Shown: one piece after another, positions 5,537 to 6,428 of the stretch
How positions within the stretch are numbered: position 1 is the first letter of the stretch
How the letters are laid out: each line of letters opens with the position of its first letter
Source: Actinomycetota bacterium
GTDB lineage: Bacteria; Actinomycetota; UBA4738
Length of the DNA stretch: 6,428 nucleotides
Assembly: GCA_005888465.1 (NCBI GenBank)
Contig: VAYJ01000212.1
Span: forward strand, 543-6,970
Direction: 5' to 3'
Made by a program: the position numbers and the translations under genes
The notes under the pieces: model-generated
Database searches by the model: none
Told to the model about the DNA's origin: nothing
The model's input: the letters and a program-made list of their open reading frames with translations, nothing else

Positions 5537-5828
5537 TCAGGCCAGGTAGTCCGGCGCCGGCCGCGGCTCGAGACGCAGGCCGCAGTGTACCCGCCAGGCG
5601 ACGAAGCGTGCCCAAGGGGACACGCCTTCGACCGTGGCACGGGCCCACCGCTCCGGCGACGTGTCCGTGACGGCGCTCGCAACCGTGAAGCCGTCGACGT
5701 AGTCGGGGCTTTCCAGAGTGCTGAGGGAGCGGCTCGCCTCGGGACGGTTGCGATGTTGAACGACGGTCGGCACGACGTCCCCCTTCAGTGGAGCACCCGG
5801 CCGTACGCTCTTCAGTCGGTTCGGTCAT
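5537..5828 (-). pseudogene. Shortened, frameshifted hypothetical protein (operon middle gene)
   Basis: The recognisable frame (GTG 5773 to TGA 5537) encodes 78 residues: PTVVQHRNRPEASRSLSTLE, SPDYVDGFTVASA, SPERWARATVEG, then VAWRVHCGLRLEPRPAPDYLA. I recall a family of about 150-170 residues in actinobacteria with (E/P)ARSL...PDYxDxF, SPERWAR and GLRLxPRPSPDxxxGW in this order; here it stops at PDYLA, so about half is lost. The strongest start signal is upstream at ATG 5828 (MTEPTEERTAGCSTEG), seven bases after AGGAGG. That frame becomes nonsense-like and joins the real one only if one G is removed from the GGGGG run at 5779-5783, giving STEG-DVVPTVV. So the gene is frameshifted, or it really starts at GTG 5773 behind AAGGGGG. 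No membrane helix is seen. Confidence 0.55.
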
Positions 5829-5835
5829 GACGGTG

Positions 5836-5841
5836 CCTCCT
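5836..5841 (-). promoter_or_regulatory. Ribosome site overlapping the upstream stop codon
   Basis: AGGAGG shares its first two bases with the TAG stop (5840-5842) of the membrane-protein gene and sits seven bases before ATG 5828. This is the usual layout for translational coupling and is the main reason to think that the broken middle gene originally began at 5828 rather than at 5773. Confidence 0.65.
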
Positions 5842-6214
5842 AGGTGTTGAGCCAGCACAGGACGGTGATAACGATCTGGAGCACCCACACCGGCGTTCGG
5901 AGCAGATCCGACGGCCTCCGGCGGCTCCTCCAGATCAGCAGGACAGTCGCGGCGGCATAGCCCGCGCCGACCAGGAAGACGACCTCGCCGCGGTCGTGGG
6001 CGTGCGTGCCGCGAGCGAGCGCGATCAGGACCGCGCCCATGGTGGTCAGCATCACACTGAGCGCGTACCAGGTGAACACGACGGCCCCGCGCGTTAGCGC
6101 GCCGTCGGGGTCCAGGTGACGAGGCTGGCGGTCGAGCAGCCGCCGACCGACGAACGTGTGACCGCCTGCGAGCACCAGACACAGCGAACCAGCGATTACC
6201 AATCCGACATTCAT
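5840..6214 (-). CDS. Four-helix integral membrane protein, function unknown
   Basis: The 124-residue protein has four predicted membrane helices: residues about 3-22 (VGLVIAGSLCLVLAGGHTFV), 50-73 (GAVVFTWYALSVMLTTMG onward), 84-102 (VVFLVGAGYAAATVLLIW) and 110-123 (TPVWVLQIVITVLCWLN). Loop 1 is polar (RRLLDRQPRHLDPDGALTRG). I do not recognise the family. The ATG at 6214 is preceded by GGAGGAGTGAGGC; the frame is open to 6307, but the upstream part overlaps the operator. It is the first gene of the operon, and its stop codon is part of the next gene's ribosome site. The divergent TetR gene is 82 bases away, so control by that regulator is likely. It may be the transporter-like or sensor partner of the DUF2867 gene, but that is inference. 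Confidence 0.8.
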   Translation of the reverse strand: MNVGLVIAGSLCLVLAGGHTFVGRRLLDRQPRHLDPDGALTRGAVVFTWYALSVMLTTMGAVLIALARGTHAHDRGEVVFLVGAGYAAATVLLIWRSRRRPSDLLRTPVWVLQIVITVLCWLNT

Positions 6215-6270
6215 ACGCCTCACTCCTCCGTCCGGTCCCATTCGAATAGCGACACCGTGCCGTCTATGTC

Positions 6271-6300
6271 GTATGGTAACATACAAACATGCATGTATGT
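6271..6300. promoter_or_regulatory. Probable TetR-type operator: overlapping CATAC/GTATG palindromes
   Basis: The divergent intergenic region carries GTATG-GTAA-CATAC (6271-6284) overlapped by ACATACA-N8-TGTATGT (6279-6285 and 6294-6300), with a perfect ACATGCATGT inside. Three half-sites are thus arranged as two palindromes sharing the middle one. TetR-family dimers typically bind such 14-22 base palindromes between themselves and a divergent target, so autoregulation plus control of the membrane-protein operon is the natural reading. Confidence 0.6.
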
Positions 6301-6428
6301 GGTGCAACGTGGCTACGGTAGCGACCTCCTCGAAGTCTGGTCGGCCGACCCAGGCCGATCGGCGCGCCCGGACCCGGAGCGCCCTGTTGGAGGCAGCGGC
6401 ACGAGGGTTGTCCCGCGACGGGTACGCC
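6297..6428 (+). CDS. TetR-family transcriptional regulator, N-terminal part (runs off window)
   Basis: The frame contains RPTQADRRARTRSALLEAAA, then RGLSRDGYA at the window edge. This is the start of a TetR_N DNA-binding domain: a basic lead, helix 1 with (R/T)xxxLLEAAxxLxxxxGY, and the first turn of the helix-turn-helix region. The remaining HTH and the ligand-binding domain lie outside. The start is uncertain: ATG 6297 lies inside the operator's right arm and has no ribosome site, while GTG 6309 (VATVATSSKSGRPTQ) also has none, so a leaderless message from near 6297 is possible. It is divergent from the membrane-protein/DUF2867 operon and probably represses it and itself through the palindromes at 6271-6300. 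The ligand cannot be guessed. Confidence 0.82.
   Translation, partial: MWCNVATVATSSKSGRPTQADRRARTRSALLEAAARGLSRDGYA

Noticed and set aside
5499..6182. Long minus-strand frame of 227 codons, arginine-rich
   Set aside because: It overlaps the membrane-protein gene and the middle gene in another frame. Its composition (Arg/Pro/Gly/Ser) is that of a GC-rich shadow. Only its MTEP start with a good ribosome site is meaningful, and that is treated as a frameshift.

Overview
The window is GC-rich, bacterial DNA with short intergenic gaps, Shine-Dalgarno-led genes and several dead gene pieces. Nothing in it fixes the species. The gene families (GlsB/YeaQ, CsbD, DUF2867, TRIC/UPF0126, TetR) are common in soil, freshwater and subsurface bacteria. 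The right-hand operon looks actinobacterial in style, while the left-hand stress-type genes are widespread. I see no rRNA, tRNA or CRISPR array.

Left part (1-2450). A 5'-truncated tyrosine-recombinase gene runs off the left edge on the minus strand. It is followed by about 300 bases without a convincing gene, and then by four small genes. These are a three-helix GlsB/YeaQ-type membrane protein (+, 557-820), a cysteine-rich zinc-ribbon-like protein (-, 1035-1262), an unrecognised exported protein (+, 1803-2159) and a CsbD-family protein (+, 2205-2450). The last two are 45 bases apart and probably one transcript. CsbD and GlsB/YeaQ proteins are usually linked to general stress, so this looks like a cluster of small stress-type accessory genes next to a recombinase remnant.

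Middle part (2451-4870). This is mostly a gene graveyard. Its main feature is a 202-base inverted repeat that is perfect by eye (3113-3314 on +, 4105-4306 on -). The right copy lies inside a broken TRIC/UPF0126 membrane-channel gene on the minus strand, and the left copy is an orphan piece of the same gene. Both copies carry the same one-base frameshift. The 790 bases between the arms hold one intact-looking small gene (3660-3857, +). Upstream of the TRIC gene, on the same strand, are a Nudix-hydrolase scrap and an M20-amidohydrolase C-terminus, joined out of frame.

Right part (4888-6428). A minus-strand operon encodes a four-helix membrane protein (6214-5840), a broken and shortened protein (5828/5773-5537) and a DUF2867 protein (5502-4888), with gaps of 11 and 34 bases. 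A TetR-family regulator starts divergently and runs off the right edge. The intergenic region between them carries CATAC/GTATG half-sites arranged as two overlapping palindromes, the expected form of a TetR operator.

I found no convincing new multi-gene system. The points most worth following up are the perfect inverted repeat with its shared frameshift, the possible invertible segment it bounds, and the G5-run frameshift in the right-hand operon.
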